NCBI RefSeq assembly: GCF_014636095.1
Contig: NZ_BMDV01000001.1
Coordinates: forward strand, 436,610 to 500,609
Length of the DNA: 64,000 nt
From: Acinetobacter modestus
GTDB taxonomy: Bacteria > Pseudomonadota > Gammaproteobacteria > Pseudomonadales > Moraxellaceae
Direction: 5' to 3'
Within the stretch, counting starts at the first letter, position 1; each line of letters starts with the position of its first letter. The translations under genes and the position numbers were made by a program. The notes beneath the pieces were generated by a model that saw only the letters and a list, made by a program, of their open reading frames with translations, ran no database searches and was not told where the DNA came from. This document shows, piece after piece, positions 1-9,411 of this stretch.

Positions 1-462
1 TGGTTGACGTTGTTCAGATGTACTGATACTCCAAAATACACATAACTTTTCATCCCATACTAGTTCATGGGTAGCAACATATCTTAAATCTATCGGTAAT
101 AAGATTTTCTGATATAGATCAGATTGTTGAACGAATTCATCAGTAACATGAGTATGGCATTGATACCAACCTTTTCGATTTGGATCTAAAAACTTACCCC
201 ATCGAGGATCCGCTTCTATTGGATATCGTAAATAATCTAATTCAGCCGCAGCATAATTTTCTAATGGAAAAACTCCAATGCCATTGCTATAAGATAGAAC
301 ATTATAAGTAAAGTCGATGGCTTGAATATGTACATACGATACATCTAAGACATCCAGAAGTCTCTTTGAAAAATTGAACCAGCCATTTTTCTCTAAAGTG
401 ATACTATAGATGAGATCACAGAGCTCATTATAGTAATTGTCAAGTAATTCCATTTCTTGCAT
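1..462 (-). CDS. LuxR-type regulator, N-terminal part (cut by window edge)
   Basis: An open frame of 154 codons runs from an ATG at 460-462 to the left edge without a stop. The translation carries the signature of the N-terminal sensory domain found in a family of LuxR-type HTH regulators: a DPRW motif near residue 85, a WYQCHTHV segment near residue 100, then FVQQSDLYQKILLPIDLRYV. The HTH domain would lie beyond the left edge, so the DNA-binding part cannot be confirmed. The assignment is from recalled family pattern. Target genes are unknown. Confidence 0.6.
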   Translation of the reverse strand, partial: MQEMELLDNYYNELCDLIYSITLEKNGWFNFSKRLLDVLDVSYVHIQAIDFTYNVLSYSNGIGVFPLENYAAAELDYLRYPIEADPRWGKFLDPNRKGWYQCHTHVTDEFVQQSDLYQKILLPIDLRYVATHELVWDEKLCVFWSISTSEQRQP

Positions 463-869
463 AAATCAATATCATCAAAGACTTACATTATTGTTTTCTA
501 ATTTTGATTTCAAGCACAAAATACGTTGATTTAGCTAATAAGATTAAGCTTAGGAATATGTTTTTTATTGTTGAATTATCTTTTTTTGACTTTTATAGTA
601 CTTATTTCTTCTTAAATCATGCTTCTAGCTTTTTGCAACTTTAAATACATACGCAGGTAAATCATCCCATTCTTCAGGCAAGCCTAGCCTTCGTACAATA
701 CACAGTTTAAGGAATAGTTCTTGTATTTGATTAAACACATAAAAACAAAACTCAAAACATTGATTTATATTTTAATTTACACAATATAATCTTCTCAGAT
801 GAAGATGAATCGCCATCGATTTTGTAGACACTTTTTAGTTATATAAAATGGCTAATTAACGAGGTGTTC
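463..869. other. AT-rich non-coding stretch with one gene remnant
   Basis: No intact gene is seen. On the minus strand, 625 to about 759 holds an open segment ending in LPEEWDDLPAYVFKVAKS and a stop. Its composition looks like a real protein C-terminus, but it has no start and no upstream body. Its ending resembles that of the remnant at 1961-2206, so the two may be broken tandem paralogues. The IS3-family remnant begins near 822. Confidence 0.3.
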
Positions 870-1960
870 GTGACTAGCAAACAATATCCTAAATAGTTCA
901 AAATTAAAGCAGTAAAGCAAGTGACTAAAAAAGGTCATAACGTGGTTGAAATTGCCACACGTTTAGGTACAACGGCGCATAATTTATATGCTTGGATTAA
1001 GTATTATGATCCTGATCAACCTAAAATTACAGAATCTAGTGATGTAGTTGCAGAATTGGTAAAGCTAAAAAAAGAGCTGCAACAGGTTACATAAGAAAGA
1101 GATATTCTAAAAAAGGGCGCGGTGTACTTCGCAAGCCAGTCCAAATGAGGTATGCCTTTCTTCAAGACAATCAGCCTATCTGGTCGATCCGTCGTTTGTG
1201 TTCAACTTTAGATGTTCATCATAGTGGCTATTAAGCATGGTTAAAGCACCCCATTAGTAAGACTGCTAAGAAATGGAAATAGCTTTTAGGTCTCATTAAA
1301 CAGTTTTGGCTAGAGTCTAGTGGAGTCTACGGCTATCGCAAGATTTACCGTGATTTGAAAGATGTTGGTGAAAACTGTGGTATCAACCTAAATACATAGG
1401 CTCATGCAGGTACTCCAGCTGTCGTTGCTACAAATACTTTAGACCGCCAATTTAATCAAACGCAGCCCAATCAATCATGGGTAACGAATCTTACTTATAT
1501 TCGTACTCTTGAGGGATGGTTATATCTTGCAGTTGTGATTGACTTATTCTCATGCCTTGTAGTTGGATGGTCTATGCAATCAAGAATGATACAGATCCAG
1601 TTTTAAATGCATTATTGATGGTTCTGTGGCGAAGAGAACCAAAGAACAAAGTTCTGATTCATTCTGACCAAGGCAGCCACAATACACCAGCTATGAATGG
1701 CAAACATTTCTCAAGCATCATAATCTTGAAAGCAATATAAGCAGACGAGGAAATTGTCATGATAATGCTGTAGCCGAGATTTTCTTTCAACTACTCAAGC
1801 GAGGGAAGATGTAAAAGAAAATATATTCATCCAGAGCTAAAACAAGATCTGATATTTTTGAATATATTGAGATGTTATATAATTCAAAAGAAACATGGTT
1901 CTAATGGTCAACGTTCTCCATTAGATTATGAAAAAGCCCATCAAAAGATGGGTTATGTGT
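822..1960 (+). mobile_element. Decayed IS3-family insertion sequence (orfA/orfB remnants)
   Basis: The plus strand encodes a broken IS3-type transposase. OrfA starts at a GTG at 870 behind a GAGG site, with HTH-like text followed by the ERDILKKGAVYFA ending typical of IS3 OrfA, and has in-frame stops. OrfB fragments follow from 1146. The DDE core is recognisable: VIDLFSCLVVGW near 1530, IHSDQGS near 1655 after a frameshift, and AVAEIFFQLLKR near 1770. It ends with RSPLDYEKAHQKMGY near 1950. Several stops, at least one frameshift and an internal loss between the N-terminal half and the catalytic core show it is dead. Terminal inverted repeats are not certain, so the ends are approximate. Confidence 0.75.
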
Positions 1961-2206
1961 CTCTAGGAGTTTTAGTGGCCATTCAATTACCCATTCTTCA
2001 GATAAATCAAAAACTTTTGTTATACCCTCGCTTTGCAATGTTCTTGCTACTAATATTTGAACTTCTGGACTGTGATCATCAAACCAGTCTATAAGCTTTT
2101 GAATAATTAAAGCATCTAAATATCTAATGGCAAAAATTGCTAATATAGTATCATTATCTACGTACGATAATCTCCTTTTATCCTTGCTAATTCGACTAGG
2201 CCGACG
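1961..2206 (-). pseudogene. Remnant of an unidentified helical (HEAT-like?) protein, truncated by the IS
   Basis: The minus strand has an open segment of about 80 codons with alternating helices, for example TILAIFAIRYLDALIIQKL and SPEVQILVARTLQSEG, reminiscent of HEAT-type repeats. It runs straight into the right end of the IS remnant, so it was probably interrupted by that insertion. There is no start codon with a ribosome site. The function is unknown, and the HEAT-like reading is pattern recognition only. Confidence 0.35.
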
Positions 2207-2429
2207 ATGGGCATGACAGAGGCATTTTTCCGTGGGCTTTTTTGAAAGACCTAAAGTAAATTCGAATTAAACCTCATTCCTGACATTTTGAATGGCGAAG
2301 AATGAGGCAACATTATTTCGCATATTGGCTATATCTTTAAATACAACACCAAATAAGCAGAATCACGTATAAAAAAAGCACTTAACAAAATAGAAAATAT
2401 ATAAATTAATAAATTTCAATAATTTATCA
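2207..2429. other. Intergenic, no gene recognised; one inverted repeat
   Basis: I see no gene here. A perfect 8-bp inverted repeat (2272-2279 with 2300-2307) encloses a 20-base loop and has no T-tract after it. The stretch separates the IS debris from the sigma-54 promoter of the porin gene. Confidence 0.35.
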
Positions 2430-2446
2430 TTGGCACACTACATGCA
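2430..2446 (+). promoter_or_regulatory. Sigma-54 promoter of the porin gene
   Basis: TTGGCACACTACATGCA has GG at 2432-2433 and GC at 2444-2445, exactly 10 bases apart, with near-consensus TGGCAC and TGCA boxes. It lies 50 bases before the porin start codon. Two sigma-54 activators are encoded within 7 kb, so control by an SfnR-like protein is the natural inference. Confidence 0.8.
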
Positions 2447-2496
2447 AATGATGCATTGCATTCTAAACTTTTCAATTTTTTATAGGTAAAACAAAA

Positions 2497-3237
2497 ATGC
2501 AATTTTCTCAATTTGTAAAATCGGCTGTATTAGCATTTATTTCTGTATACAGCCTTTCAACTCATGCAGGCCTTACAGGTAATGTCGGAGTTGTCAGTGA
2601 TTATTATGCACGTGGATTAGACCAAACTGGGGGTGTTAGTGTGCAAGGAAGCATTGATTATTCACATTCTTCTGGATTCTATTTAGGCAGTTTTGCATCA
2701 AATGTAAAATGGTATGATAAAACTGGAGATGGTGTAAATGATAGTGACATTGAATGGGATTTTTATACTGGATACAACTCAAAATTATCAGATAATTTGG
2801 GTTTTGATGTCGGACTATATTTTTTAAATTATCCAAATCAAACTAAATTTAATACTATCGAAGGATATGCTAGTCTCAATTATGCTTTAGCTACTAAATA
2901 TCCAACCGTAGTCAGTGCGAAAGTTAATTATACTCCAGATCGAAATGCATATTTACCTGACCCCAAAAATCAAGATGAATCTGCATGGTACGTTACAACT
3001 CAAGCTGATATAAAATTAAAACCCGATTTGACACTTACACCCCAAGTAGGTTATGCGTTTGGTGATACTTTTGATCAAAAACGTATAGGTGGGTTGGATG
3101 AATTCCTTAATTACTCTATTTCATTAACAAAATCATTTAATGATGGCTTTTCAGCTAAATTTTCATATGTTGGTGTTGATTTAGATAATCATGATAATAA
3201 AGTCATTTTAGCTCTAAACAAATCATTCTCCTTTTAA
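2497..3237 (+). CDS. TorF-family putative porin (TIGR02001/Gcw_chp)
   Basis: This 246-residue protein has a signal peptide cleaved after STHA. The mature N-terminus, GLTGNVGVVSDYYARG, is the hallmark of the TIGR02001 (Gcw_chp) outer-membrane family. Alternating beta strands follow, and the C-terminus ends in an aromatic residue (NKSFSF), as expected for a beta-barrel inserted by the Bam machinery. It is driven by a sigma-54 promoter and stands at the edge of the organosulfur block. A role as entry channel for sulfones or sulfonates is my inference; the family has no firmly established substrate. A bidirectional terminator follows. Confidence 0.85.
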   Translation: MQFSQFVKSAVLAFISVYSLSTHAGLTGNVGVVSDYYARGLDQTGGVSVQGSIDYSHSSGFYLGSFASNVKWYDKTGDGVNDSDIEWDFYTGYNSKLSDNLGFDVGLYFLNYPNQTKFNTIEGYASLNYALATKYPTVVSAKVNYTPDRNAYLPDPKNQDESAWYVTTQADIKLKPDLTLTPQVGYAFGDTFDQKRIGGLDEFLNYSISLTKSFNDGFSAKFSYVGVDLDNHDNKVILALNKSFSF

Positions 3238-3250
3238 TTTCATTAAATAA

Positions 3251-3285
3251 AAAAGTCCCATTAGAATAATGGGACTTTTTTATTA
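3251..3285. terminator. Bidirectional rho-independent terminator
   Basis: An 11-bp stem (AAAAGTCCCAT pairing with ATGGGACTTTT) has A and T runs on either side. It separates the porin gene (plus) from the sfnB-like gene (minus), so it can end both transcripts. Confidence 0.85.
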
Positions 3286-3294
3286 TCTATATCC

Positions 3295-4536
3295 TTAGGC
3301 CCAAGGATGTCTTGGTGGTTTTACATCATTTAAAAAATAGTTTCCTACTAAATGATATTTCCAACGCACAGGATCATGCAAAGTATGAGTTCTAGCATTT
3401 CGCCAGTGTCGATCTAGATTATGTTCTGCAAGCGTTGCACGTGTACCAGCCAATTCAAAAAGTTTATTTGCAGCTAAAATAGCAATTTCTGTAGTTAAAA
3501 CTTTAGCTTCTGCCACTAAGACCGAAGCTTCTGCAACAGATAACTCATTTGGCTCTTGTGTTGCAAGTTCAATTTGATCTGCGGCTAAATCAAGAACTGC
3601 TTCAGCTGCGCGTAATTTAATTTTCAAGTCTCCGATTGCCGCAATTGTATATTGATCATCAGTTGCCTTCTCTAGATTAGAATCAATCCAAGGGCGTGCA
3701 TGTAGACGAACATAACGAATCGTTTCTTCAATAGTACCTCGCGCTATCCCCGCATCTACAGCAGCTTGAATAATTTGTGAAACAGGCCCTGCCACTGTAG
3801 GATTAGCAAATGCTTGGAAAATTGGAATAATATGCTCAGCAGGTACTCGTACTTTATCAATTACCACCGTTCCGCTTGCCGTTGTCCGCTGACCGAAGCT
3901 AGACCAGTCATTAATAATTGTAAGTCCTGCTGTTTCTTTTGGTACCAAAGCCAAATGTGGTAATCCAGCTTCATTTACAGTCACAATCGGAACCCAATGG
4001 GCCAAAAGTGCACCCGTTGCAAAAAACTTCTTACCATTGACTTCAAAAGTCGACTGATTTTGATCATTCTCTAAAGGTTTTATAATCGTTTTAAAATCAG
4101 CAACATGTTTATTGCCAATTTCTGAGAATGCATTGCCAAAACGAACACCTTTTAAAACAAGATCAAAAAAGAATTTTTTCTGATCTTCAGTCCCATCTAA
4201 ACGAATATGTTCAAGAATGACCAAATGGTTCTGCGGTAACTGACCTAATGATGGATCAACAGCAGAAATTATTTTGATTACTTCTAATGCCTTACGCCAA
4301 GAGACTCCAGCACCTCCATACTGCTTAGGAACTGTAATTCCCCATAATCCACTTTGTGAAAACTCATTCAGCTCATCCACTGGCAAACGGCGATTTGAAT
4401 CTCGTAAAGAAGCTTCTTTAGCAAATTTATCAGCTAATTGCTTAGCAATTTGAATAGCTTCTTCATCTGATTGGATAAGATATGCTTTTTGTAAAGGGAG
4501 AGTTTGTACAAATTGATCGATATTTAAATTACCCAT
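3295..4536 (-). CDS. sfnB: SfnB-family sulfur acquisition oxidoreductase
   Basis: This 413-residue protein has the acyl-CoA-dehydrogenase fold of DszC/SfnB flavin-dependent oxidoreductases: an all-helical N-terminus with VPKQYGGAGVSW near residue 70, a beta middle domain with FGQRTTASGTVVIDKVRVP, and a C-terminal helical bundle. The ending DRHWRNARTHTLHDPVRWK is typical of the DszC/SfnB group and unlike true acyl-CoA dehydrogenases. By family it acts with reduced FMN on organosulfur compounds; its exact substrate is not settled. An AAGGAA site precedes the ATG. It lies 54 bases behind the ompW-like gene and probably shares its sigma-54 promoter. Confidence 0.85.
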   Translation of the reverse strand: MGNLNIDQFVQTLPLQKAYLIQSDEEAIQIAKQLADKFAKEASLRDSNRRLPVDELNEFSQSGLWGITVPKQYGGAGVSWRKALEVIKIISAVDPSLGQLPQNHLVILEHIRLDGTEDQKKFFFDLVLKGVRFGNAFSEIGNKHVADFKTIIKPLENDQNQSTFEVNGKKFFATGALLAHWVPIVTVNEAGLPHLALVPKETAGLTIINDWSSFGQRTTASGTVVIDKVRVPAEHIIPIFQAFANPTVAGPVSQIIQAAVDAGIARGTIEETIRYVRLHARPWIDSNLEKATDDQYTIAAIGDLKIKLRAAEAVLDLAADQIELATQEPNELSVAEASVLVAEAKVLTTEIAILAANKLFELAGTRATLAEHNLDRHWRNARTHTLHDPVRWKYHLVGNYFLNDVKPPRHPWA

Positions 4537-4590
4537 ATTGTTTTTCCTTCGATGTAAATAAAATTAGTATTTAGAAAATGAACTTTTGAT

Positions 4591-5205
4591 TTAAAATTTA
4601 TACCCAACATTTAGGCTATAAATTGTTGGATTGACATCAACATTTCCCACGTTGACATTATTAATTTTGACATCTGTATCTATGTCGGCATAACGGATAT
4701 CCGCACCTACAGTCCATTGAGGATTTACTCGAACATCTACTCCCACTTGTGCTGCAAGACCAACTGAGCTAGACAGTTTTAACTTACCTCCATCTTTTAA
4801 TTTTTCATCCAAAAAATAGGTGTAATTCACCCCTGCTCCAACATATGGACTAATTTTTGAATCAGGCGAAAAGTGATATTGCAAACTTAAAATAGGTGGT
4901 AAATGCTTTGTTGTTGCTGCTTTATTACCTGCAACAATAATGTCGTGTTTAGGCGGGAGTCCAACTAGTAAATCTGCGGCAATATTAGGAGTGAAAAAAT
5001 AACTTATTGTCCCTGTTATGCCAAAAGCATTATCAATATTTACTTTTGCCGTATTATTAAAAATACTTCCTGGAGATGATGTTGGATTTACATTAGTCAC
5101 AGCACCACGCACTAACCAGCGGTTTTCCTCAGCATAAGCTTGATGATAAAAACCACTAATAAATAAAATTGTACTAATTAATGAAAATGATTTTTTTACA
5201 TTCAT
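4591..5205 (-). CDS. OmpW-family outer membrane protein
   Basis: This 204-residue protein has a signal peptide (cleavage after QAYA), then NRWLVRGAVTNVNP. Family motifs include DNAFGITGTISYFFTPNIAADLLVGLP and SPYVGAGVNYTYF, and it ends in YSLNVGYKF. This is the OmpW eight-strand barrel pattern, and the length fits. It is first in a two-gene transcription unit with the sfnB-like gene, directly behind a near-consensus sigma-54 promoter. Co-expression with sulfur genes suggests a channel for hydrophobic sulfur compounds, which is inference. Confidence 0.88.
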   Translation of the reverse strand: MNVKKSFSLISTILFISGFYHQAYAEENRWLVRGAVTNVNPTSSPGSIFNNTAKVNIDNAFGITGTISYFFTPNIAADLLVGLPPKHDIIVAGNKAATTKHLPPILSLQYHFSPDSKISPYVGAGVNYTYFLDEKLKDGGKLKLSSSVGLAAQVGVDVRVNPQWTVGADIRYADIDTDVKINNVNVGNVDVNPTIYSLNVGYKF

Positions 5206-5240
5206 TTAAACACCTAAATATAAATTATGTACCAGTTAAA

Positions 5241-5258
5241 TTGCACAAGTTATGCCAA
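5241..5258 (-). promoter_or_regulatory. Sigma-54 promoter of the ompW-sfnB operon
   Basis: On the minus strand the site reads TTGGCATAACTTGTGCAA, with GG and GC separated by exactly 10 bases. It lies about 35 bases before the OmpW start codon. The -24 and -12 elements are both near consensus. Confidence 0.8.
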
Positions 5259-5404
5259 CACTCAACACATTGATTAATTTATTTTTTTATTTTAAATATA
5301 TACTTATTGTGCACAATTTTTATATAAAACTGACTTTCTAATGTTGAATAATATACAGTTAATTTTATCTATGAAAATATATTCAAACTTTATCTAATTA
5401 ATAA

Positions 5405-5442
5405 GCAAAAAAAACCCAAGATTAGAGTTAATTAATCTTGGG
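5405..5442 (-). terminator. Rho-independent terminator of the sfnR-like gene
   Basis: A perfect 10-bp stem (CCCAAGATTA with TAATCTTGGG, 8-base loop) is followed on the minus strand by eight T residues, just behind the activator gene's stop codon. Confidence 0.85.
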
Positions 5443-5457
5443 AGAACAAAAATTATA

Positions 5458-6528
5458 TTAGGAAACTGAAATTCGGGTATTAGGTTCTAGCAAACCATGC
5501 TTAATTAATCGTGCTCTAATAATATTTCGACTAACACCTAATAATTTAGCTGTATGCAATTGATTCTGATGACAATACTCAAATGCTGCTTCTGTAATTT
5601 CTGCTTCAAGCTGTTCATTTAAATCCTCTAAGCCTTGTTCAAACCAGTTAAATAAAATTTGCTTGAGGGTTTGACCTGAAGCTTGATTTACCGATGGATC
5701 ATACTCACCTGAAAGGAACTTATGTTTAAAACCAGAAAGCTGAAAATCATAGCTCTGGATTATGCCATCTTTACAAACAAGTAATGCATGATGTACTGCA
5801 TTTTCTAGCTCTCTAATATTTCCTGGCCAATGATAATCACATAGCAATTGTTTAGCTTGTGTACTTAAAGTCGGCGAGGCTCGTTTTAAGCTATGCGAAT
5901 AATCATCTATAAAATGCTGAGCTAAGGGTAAAATATCATCTATTCGTAAGCGTAATGGTAGAATATTTAGTGAAGCTACTTTCAGTCTAAAATATAAATC
6001 CTCTCGGAAATTTCCAGCATATACGGCTTCTTCAAGGCGTATATTTGTAGCTGCTATCACTCGTACATTGATTTTTTTAGTTTGTCTTGATCCTAACCTA
6101 ACAATTTCATTTTCTTGTAAAATTCTAAGTAATTTGACCTGAATAGCTGGCGATAGATCACCAATTTCATCTAAGAAAATAGTCCCTCCCTCAGCAGCTT
6201 CGAACCAACCAATTTGGTTGCTAATGGCACCTGTAAATGCACCTTTTTCATGACCAAAAAGCTCAGTCTCAGCCAAAGTATCCGATAAAGCTCCACAATT
6301 GACCGCAATAAAAGGTTTATTCTTTCTTAACGAAAGTGCGTGAATTTGACGTGCTACAAGCTCTTTTCCAGTTCCTGTTTCACCAATAATCAATACTGTT
6401 GCCTCGCTAGGTGCGATTTGCTCAATATATGACATCAGTCGTTTTGAATTTTGATCTTCAAATACGTATGCACTGGCTTTAACCGTGCGTACCAGTTGAC
6501 GAGATTCGGGATGTTTAACGATCTCCAT
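5458..6528 (-). CDS. sfnR: SfnR-like sigma-54-dependent activator (no receiver domain)
   Basis: This enhancer-binding protein has a short N-terminus, an AAA+ core and a Fis-type HTH. Visible motifs are Walker A GETGTGKE, the sigma-54 contact loop GAFTGA, Walker [12 protein letters not shown], a PGNIRELEN segment, and a C-terminal HTH around [16 protein letters not shown]. With no receiver or sensory domain it is probably active when made, as described for SfnR in Pseudomonas. A TTG four codons upstream is in frame, but the ATG at 6526-6528 is preceded by TTTTGGAG at good spacing, so I use that start (356 aa). It probably drives the four sigma-54 promoters in this block. Confidence 0.85.
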   Translation of the reverse strand: MEIVKHPESRQLVRTVKASAYVFEDQNSKRLMSYIEQIAPSEATVLIIGETGTGKELVARQIHALSLRKNKPFIAVNCGALSDTLAETELFGHEKGAFTGAISNQIGWFEAAEGGTIFLDEIGDLSPAIQVKLLRILQENEIVRLGSRQTKKINVRVIAATNIRLEEAVYAGNFREDLYFRLKVASLNILPLRLRIDDILPLAQHFIDDYSHSLKRASPTLSTQAKQLLCDYHWPGNIRELENAVHHALLVCKDGIIQSYDFQLSGFKHKFLSGEYDPSVNQASGQTLKQILFNWFEQGLEDLNEQLEAEITEAAFEYCHQNQLHTAKLLGVSRNIIRARLIKHGLLEPNTRISVS

Positions 6529-6818
6529 AATGATCTCCAAAATTCAAAATATTAATTAGTTAAGTCATTTTTAAACTTAAATCATAAAATGAGATAAGTA
6601 GTGCTTAATAATCTAAATTTTAGAGATAAAAAATACCAATAACTTAAACAGCTATAAATATGAGCATTAATTATTAACTCTTATTGGATAATTTTTATAA
6701 GCAAATATTCTTAGCATTTAGTGTTGCCCTATAAACAACGAATCAACAATTTAAATTTATTTATCACAACAGCTTTTTATACAAAAATATAAGACATTGA
6801 ATTTTATAGCATATATTA
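6529..6818. other. Divergent intergenic region, sfnR-like / msuD
   Basis: About 290 AT-rich bases separate the two divergent start regions. The msuD sigma-54 promoter begins at 6819. No clear GG-N10-GC match faces the activator gene, suggesting that it uses a different sigma factor. Activator binding sites should lie here, but I cannot define them by eye. Confidence 0.4.
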
Positions 6819-6835
6819 TTGGTATAGTCTTTGCT
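6819..6835 (+). promoter_or_regulatory. Sigma-54 promoter of the msuD operon
   Basis: TTGGTATAGTCTTTGCT has GG at 6821-6822 and GC at 6833-6834 with 10 bases between. The -12 element TTTGCT is good; the -24 element (TGGTAT) is a weaker match than at the other three sites. It lies 38 bases before the chosen msuD start, which also argues against the upstream TTG start inside the promoter. Confidence 0.7.
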
Positions 6836-6872
6836 AAATCTTAAGTTATATGTAACTAAGGATTTGTGCAAT

Positions 6873-8018
6873 ATGAATATTTTTTGGTTTTTACCAACCC
6901 ATGGTGATGGTCATTTTCTTGGTACGAGCGAACAAGCCCGACCTGTTTCATTACAATACCTTAGACAAATTGCTCAAGCTGCCGATTACTTAGGTTATTA
7001 CGGAGTTTTAATTCCCACTGGTCGTTCTTGCGAAGATTCATGGGTGGTCGCGTCTGCACTAACTCCATTAACAGAGAAATTACGTTTTTTAGTGGCAATC
7101 CGACCTGGAATCATTTCTCCTACAGTTTCAGCACGTCAAGCAGCGACATTGGATCGATTATCGAATGGCAGATTGTTAATCAACGTCGTCTCTGGCGGTG
7201 ATCCTGATGAAAATTCAGGAGATGGTCTATTTTTAGATCATACTGAACGTTATGAAGCAGCTGATGAATTCCTACAGATTTGGCGAAAAGTTTTACAAGG
7301 AGAAACTGTCGATTTTAGTGGTAGGCATCTAAATGTAAAAAATGCAAAAATCCTATATCCACCAATACAAAAACCATATCCTCCACTTTATTTTGGTGGA
7401 TCTTCTGACATCGCTCAAGATTTAGCAGCGAAACAAGTAGATGTTTATCTGACTTGGGGCGAACCACCTTCAGCAGTTGCAGAAAAAATCGCTCAAATGC
7501 GTAAGAAAGCAGCGGAGCAAGGACGTGAGGTAAAATTTGGTATTCGTTTGCATGTGATTGTCAGGCGTACCAATGAAGAGGCTTGGGCTGCAGCTCATCA
7601 ACTTATTGAGCATATCTCCGACGAAACGATAGCCAAAGCTCAGGCATCATTTGCGCGATTTGATTCTGTAGGTCAGCAACGTATGGCTGCATTACATGGT
7701 GGTAAACGTGACCAACTAGAAGTTTCACCTAATCTCTGGGCTGGAGTCGGTTTAGTTCGTGGGGGTGCAGGTACTGCATTGGTAGGCGATCCTCAAACGA
7801 TTGTTGAGCGTATTAAAGAATATGCTGATCTGGGTATAGATAGCTTTATTTTCTCAGGCTACCCACATCTTGAAGAAGCATATCGATTTGCTGAGCTAGT
7901 TTTTCCATTACTACCAGAACCATATTCAAAATATGCACAATTTGGTCAAACAAATCTGACCGGGCCATTTGGTGAAATGATTGCAAATGATGTCCTTCCA
8001 ACTCAATCAAATAAGTAA
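6873..8018 (+). CDS. msuD: FMNH2-dependent alkanesulfonate/methanesulfonate monooxygenase (MsuD/SsuD type)
   Basis: This luciferase-like flavin monooxygenase splits the C-S bond of sulfonates to release sulfite, using FMNH2 from a partner reductase. It begins [18 protein letters not shown], the SsuD/MsuD start. GRSCEDSWV carries the SsuD active-site Cys, [10 protein letters not shown] the Arg/His pair, [12 protein letters not shown] the mobile-loop Arg and FSGYPHLEE the Tyr region. The frame extends upstream to a TTG at 6831, but that lies in the promoter; the ATG at 6873 has AAGGA 10 bases before it (381 aa). The close match to MsuD and the following msuC-like and activator genes match the msuD-msuC-regulator order I recall from Pseudomonas. 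Confidence 0.88.
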   Translation: MNIFWFLPTHGDGHFLGTSEQARPVSLQYLRQIAQAADYLGYYGVLIPTGRSCEDSWVVASALTPLTEKLRFLVAIRPGIISPTVSARQAATLDRLSNGRLLINVVSGGDPDENSGDGLFLDHTERYEAADEFLQIWRKVLQGETVDFSGRHLNVKNAKILYPPIQKPYPPLYFGGSSDIAQDLAAKQVDVYLTWGEPPSAVAEKIAQMRKKAAEQGREVKFGIRLHVIVRRTNEEAWAAAHQLIEHISDETIAKAQASFARFDSVGQQRMAALHGGKRDQLEVSPNLWAGVGLVRGGAGTALVGDPQTIVERIKEYADLGIDSFIFSGYPHLEEAYRFAELVFPLLPEPYSKYAQFGQTNLTGPFGEMIANDVLPTQSNK

Positions 8019-8127
8019 ACTTAGAAAAGTTATCCCATCAGGTTTAAAGACCTATGGGTAATTTTAATTACAACGTAGTCATGCTATTAGATTTTAAAAG
8101 TCAGATGCAAAATAGGATAAAAAAACA

Positions 8128-9324
8128 ATGAACGTATTAAATCAGAATTATCGTATCCATCGCCTTTCTGATGCTTTACCTGTTGCGGAGTTTTTAGCAC
8201 AACAATTTGAACAAACTGCGATTGAACGTGATCGTATAGGTGGAACACCTAAATATGAGCGTGATCTGATACGTCAAAGTGGTTTGCTTTCGTTATCTAT
8301 TCCAGAAGAATTTGGAGGTTTTTCAGGGCGTTGGCAAGATACTTTTGATGTCGTCAGAATTTTTGCACAAGTTGATAGTTCGATCGCTCATGTATTTGGG
8401 TTTCATCATCTTTTATTAGCAACCGTGCGACTTTTCGGTAATACATCTCAATGGAAACATTGGTATACAGCGACGGCAGAAAAATCATGGTTTTGGGGTA
8501 ATGCATTAAACCCGTTAGATTCTAGAACTGTAGTAAAAAAACATGAGGGCTGGTATGAGTTTTCTGGCAAAAAAAGCTTCTGTTCAGGAGCTATTGACTC
8601 AGAAATGTTAATCGCTTCTGGCTTAGATGATCATACACAAAAGTTATTAATTGCAGCTCTGCCCACCTCTCGATCTGGTATAACGCTTTACCATGACTGG
8701 GATAATATTGGACAAAGACAAACTGACAGTGGTAGTTCGATTTTTGAACGTGTTCGTGTCGAAGAAAAAGATATGTTGCTTGATCCTGGACCTTTAAGTA
8801 CACCTTTTTCTACATTAAGACCACTCATCGCACAATTGGTATTCATTAATATGTTTCTTGGCGTTGCAGAAGGTGCATTCAACGAAGCTAAACGCTATAC
8901 GAAAAATGAGGCTCGATCTTGGTTTTTATCAGGTGTTGATCAAGCTAATGAGGACCCTTACACCTTACGTCATTATGGTGAGTTTTGGCTTCAATTAGAA
9001 AGTGTTCGTTTATTAAATCAGCATGCGATCGCTACATTACAAACAGCTTGGGATATTGCGGAAAATCTAACTGAACAGCAACGTGGTGAAGTCGCTGTAG
9101 CTGTAGCAACAGCAAAGGTCGCTGCGACAAGAGCAAGTCTTGATATTACAAGCCGTATTTTCGAAGTAACAGGTGCCCGGGCAACACATGCTGGATTACG
9201 CTTAGATCGTTTTTGGAGAAATGTAAGAACACAGACCTTACATGATCCTGTGGAATATAAAATTAAAGAACTTGGAGAATGGGCTTTAAATGATAAATTC
9301 CCAAATGCTTCTTTTTATTCATAA
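8128..9324 (+). CDS. msuC: MsuC/SfnB-type FMNH2-dependent monooxygenase
   Basis: This 398-residue protein is of the DszC-like acyl-CoA-dehydrogenase fold, with IPEEFGGFSGRW near residue 60, GQRQTDSGSSIFERVRV near 195 and the C-terminal DRFWRNVRTQTLHDPVEYK signature. MsuC proteins are reported to convert methanesulfinate to methanesulfonate, feeding MsuD. Its place directly after msuD and before a second sigma-54 activator supports that role over a generic SfnB. No sigma-54 match lies in the 109-base gap, so it is probably transcribed with msuD. The substrate remains inference. Confidence 0.75.
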   Translation: MNVLNQNYRIHRLSDALPVAEFLAQQFEQTAIERDRIGGTPKYERDLIRQSGLLSLSIPEEFGGFSGRWQDTFDVVRIFAQVDSSIAHVFGFHHLLLATVRLFGNTSQWKHWYTATAEKSWFWGNALNPLDSRTVVKKHEGWYEFSGKKSFCSGAIDSEMLIASGLDDHTQKLLIAALPTSRSGITLYHDWDNIGQRQTDSGSSIFERVRVEEKDMLLDPGPLSTPFSTLRPLIAQLVFINMFLGVAEGAFNEAKRYTKNEARSWFLSGVDQANEDPYTLRHYGEFWLQLESVRLLNQHAIATLQTAWDIAENLTEQQRGEVAVAVATAKVAATRASLDITSRIFEVTGARATHAGLRLDRFWRNVRTQTLHDPVEYKIKELGEWALNDKFPNASFYS

Positions 9325-9411
9325 GCTCATACATTCTCTATATTTCACAATGTGAAAGACAAAAGACACAATGAATTAAGTCATTTACAAATAGGAGTAG
9401 AATTGGATTAA

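Noticed and set aside
870..1950. Stops in the IS remnant as C-to-T editing or RIP-like signature
   Set aside because: At least one stop fits a GAA or GAG codon in relatives, so not all are C-to-T changes; ordinary decay explains it.
2287..2300. GAATGGCGAA word shared with 53190-53210 as an attachment repeat
   Set aside because: Only about ten bases match and neither copy has an associated integrase or tRNA; chance is sufficient.
8022..8060. Hairpin between msuD and the msuC-like gene as terminator
   Set aside because: The stem is imperfect and there is no T-tract; the genes are more likely co-transcribed.
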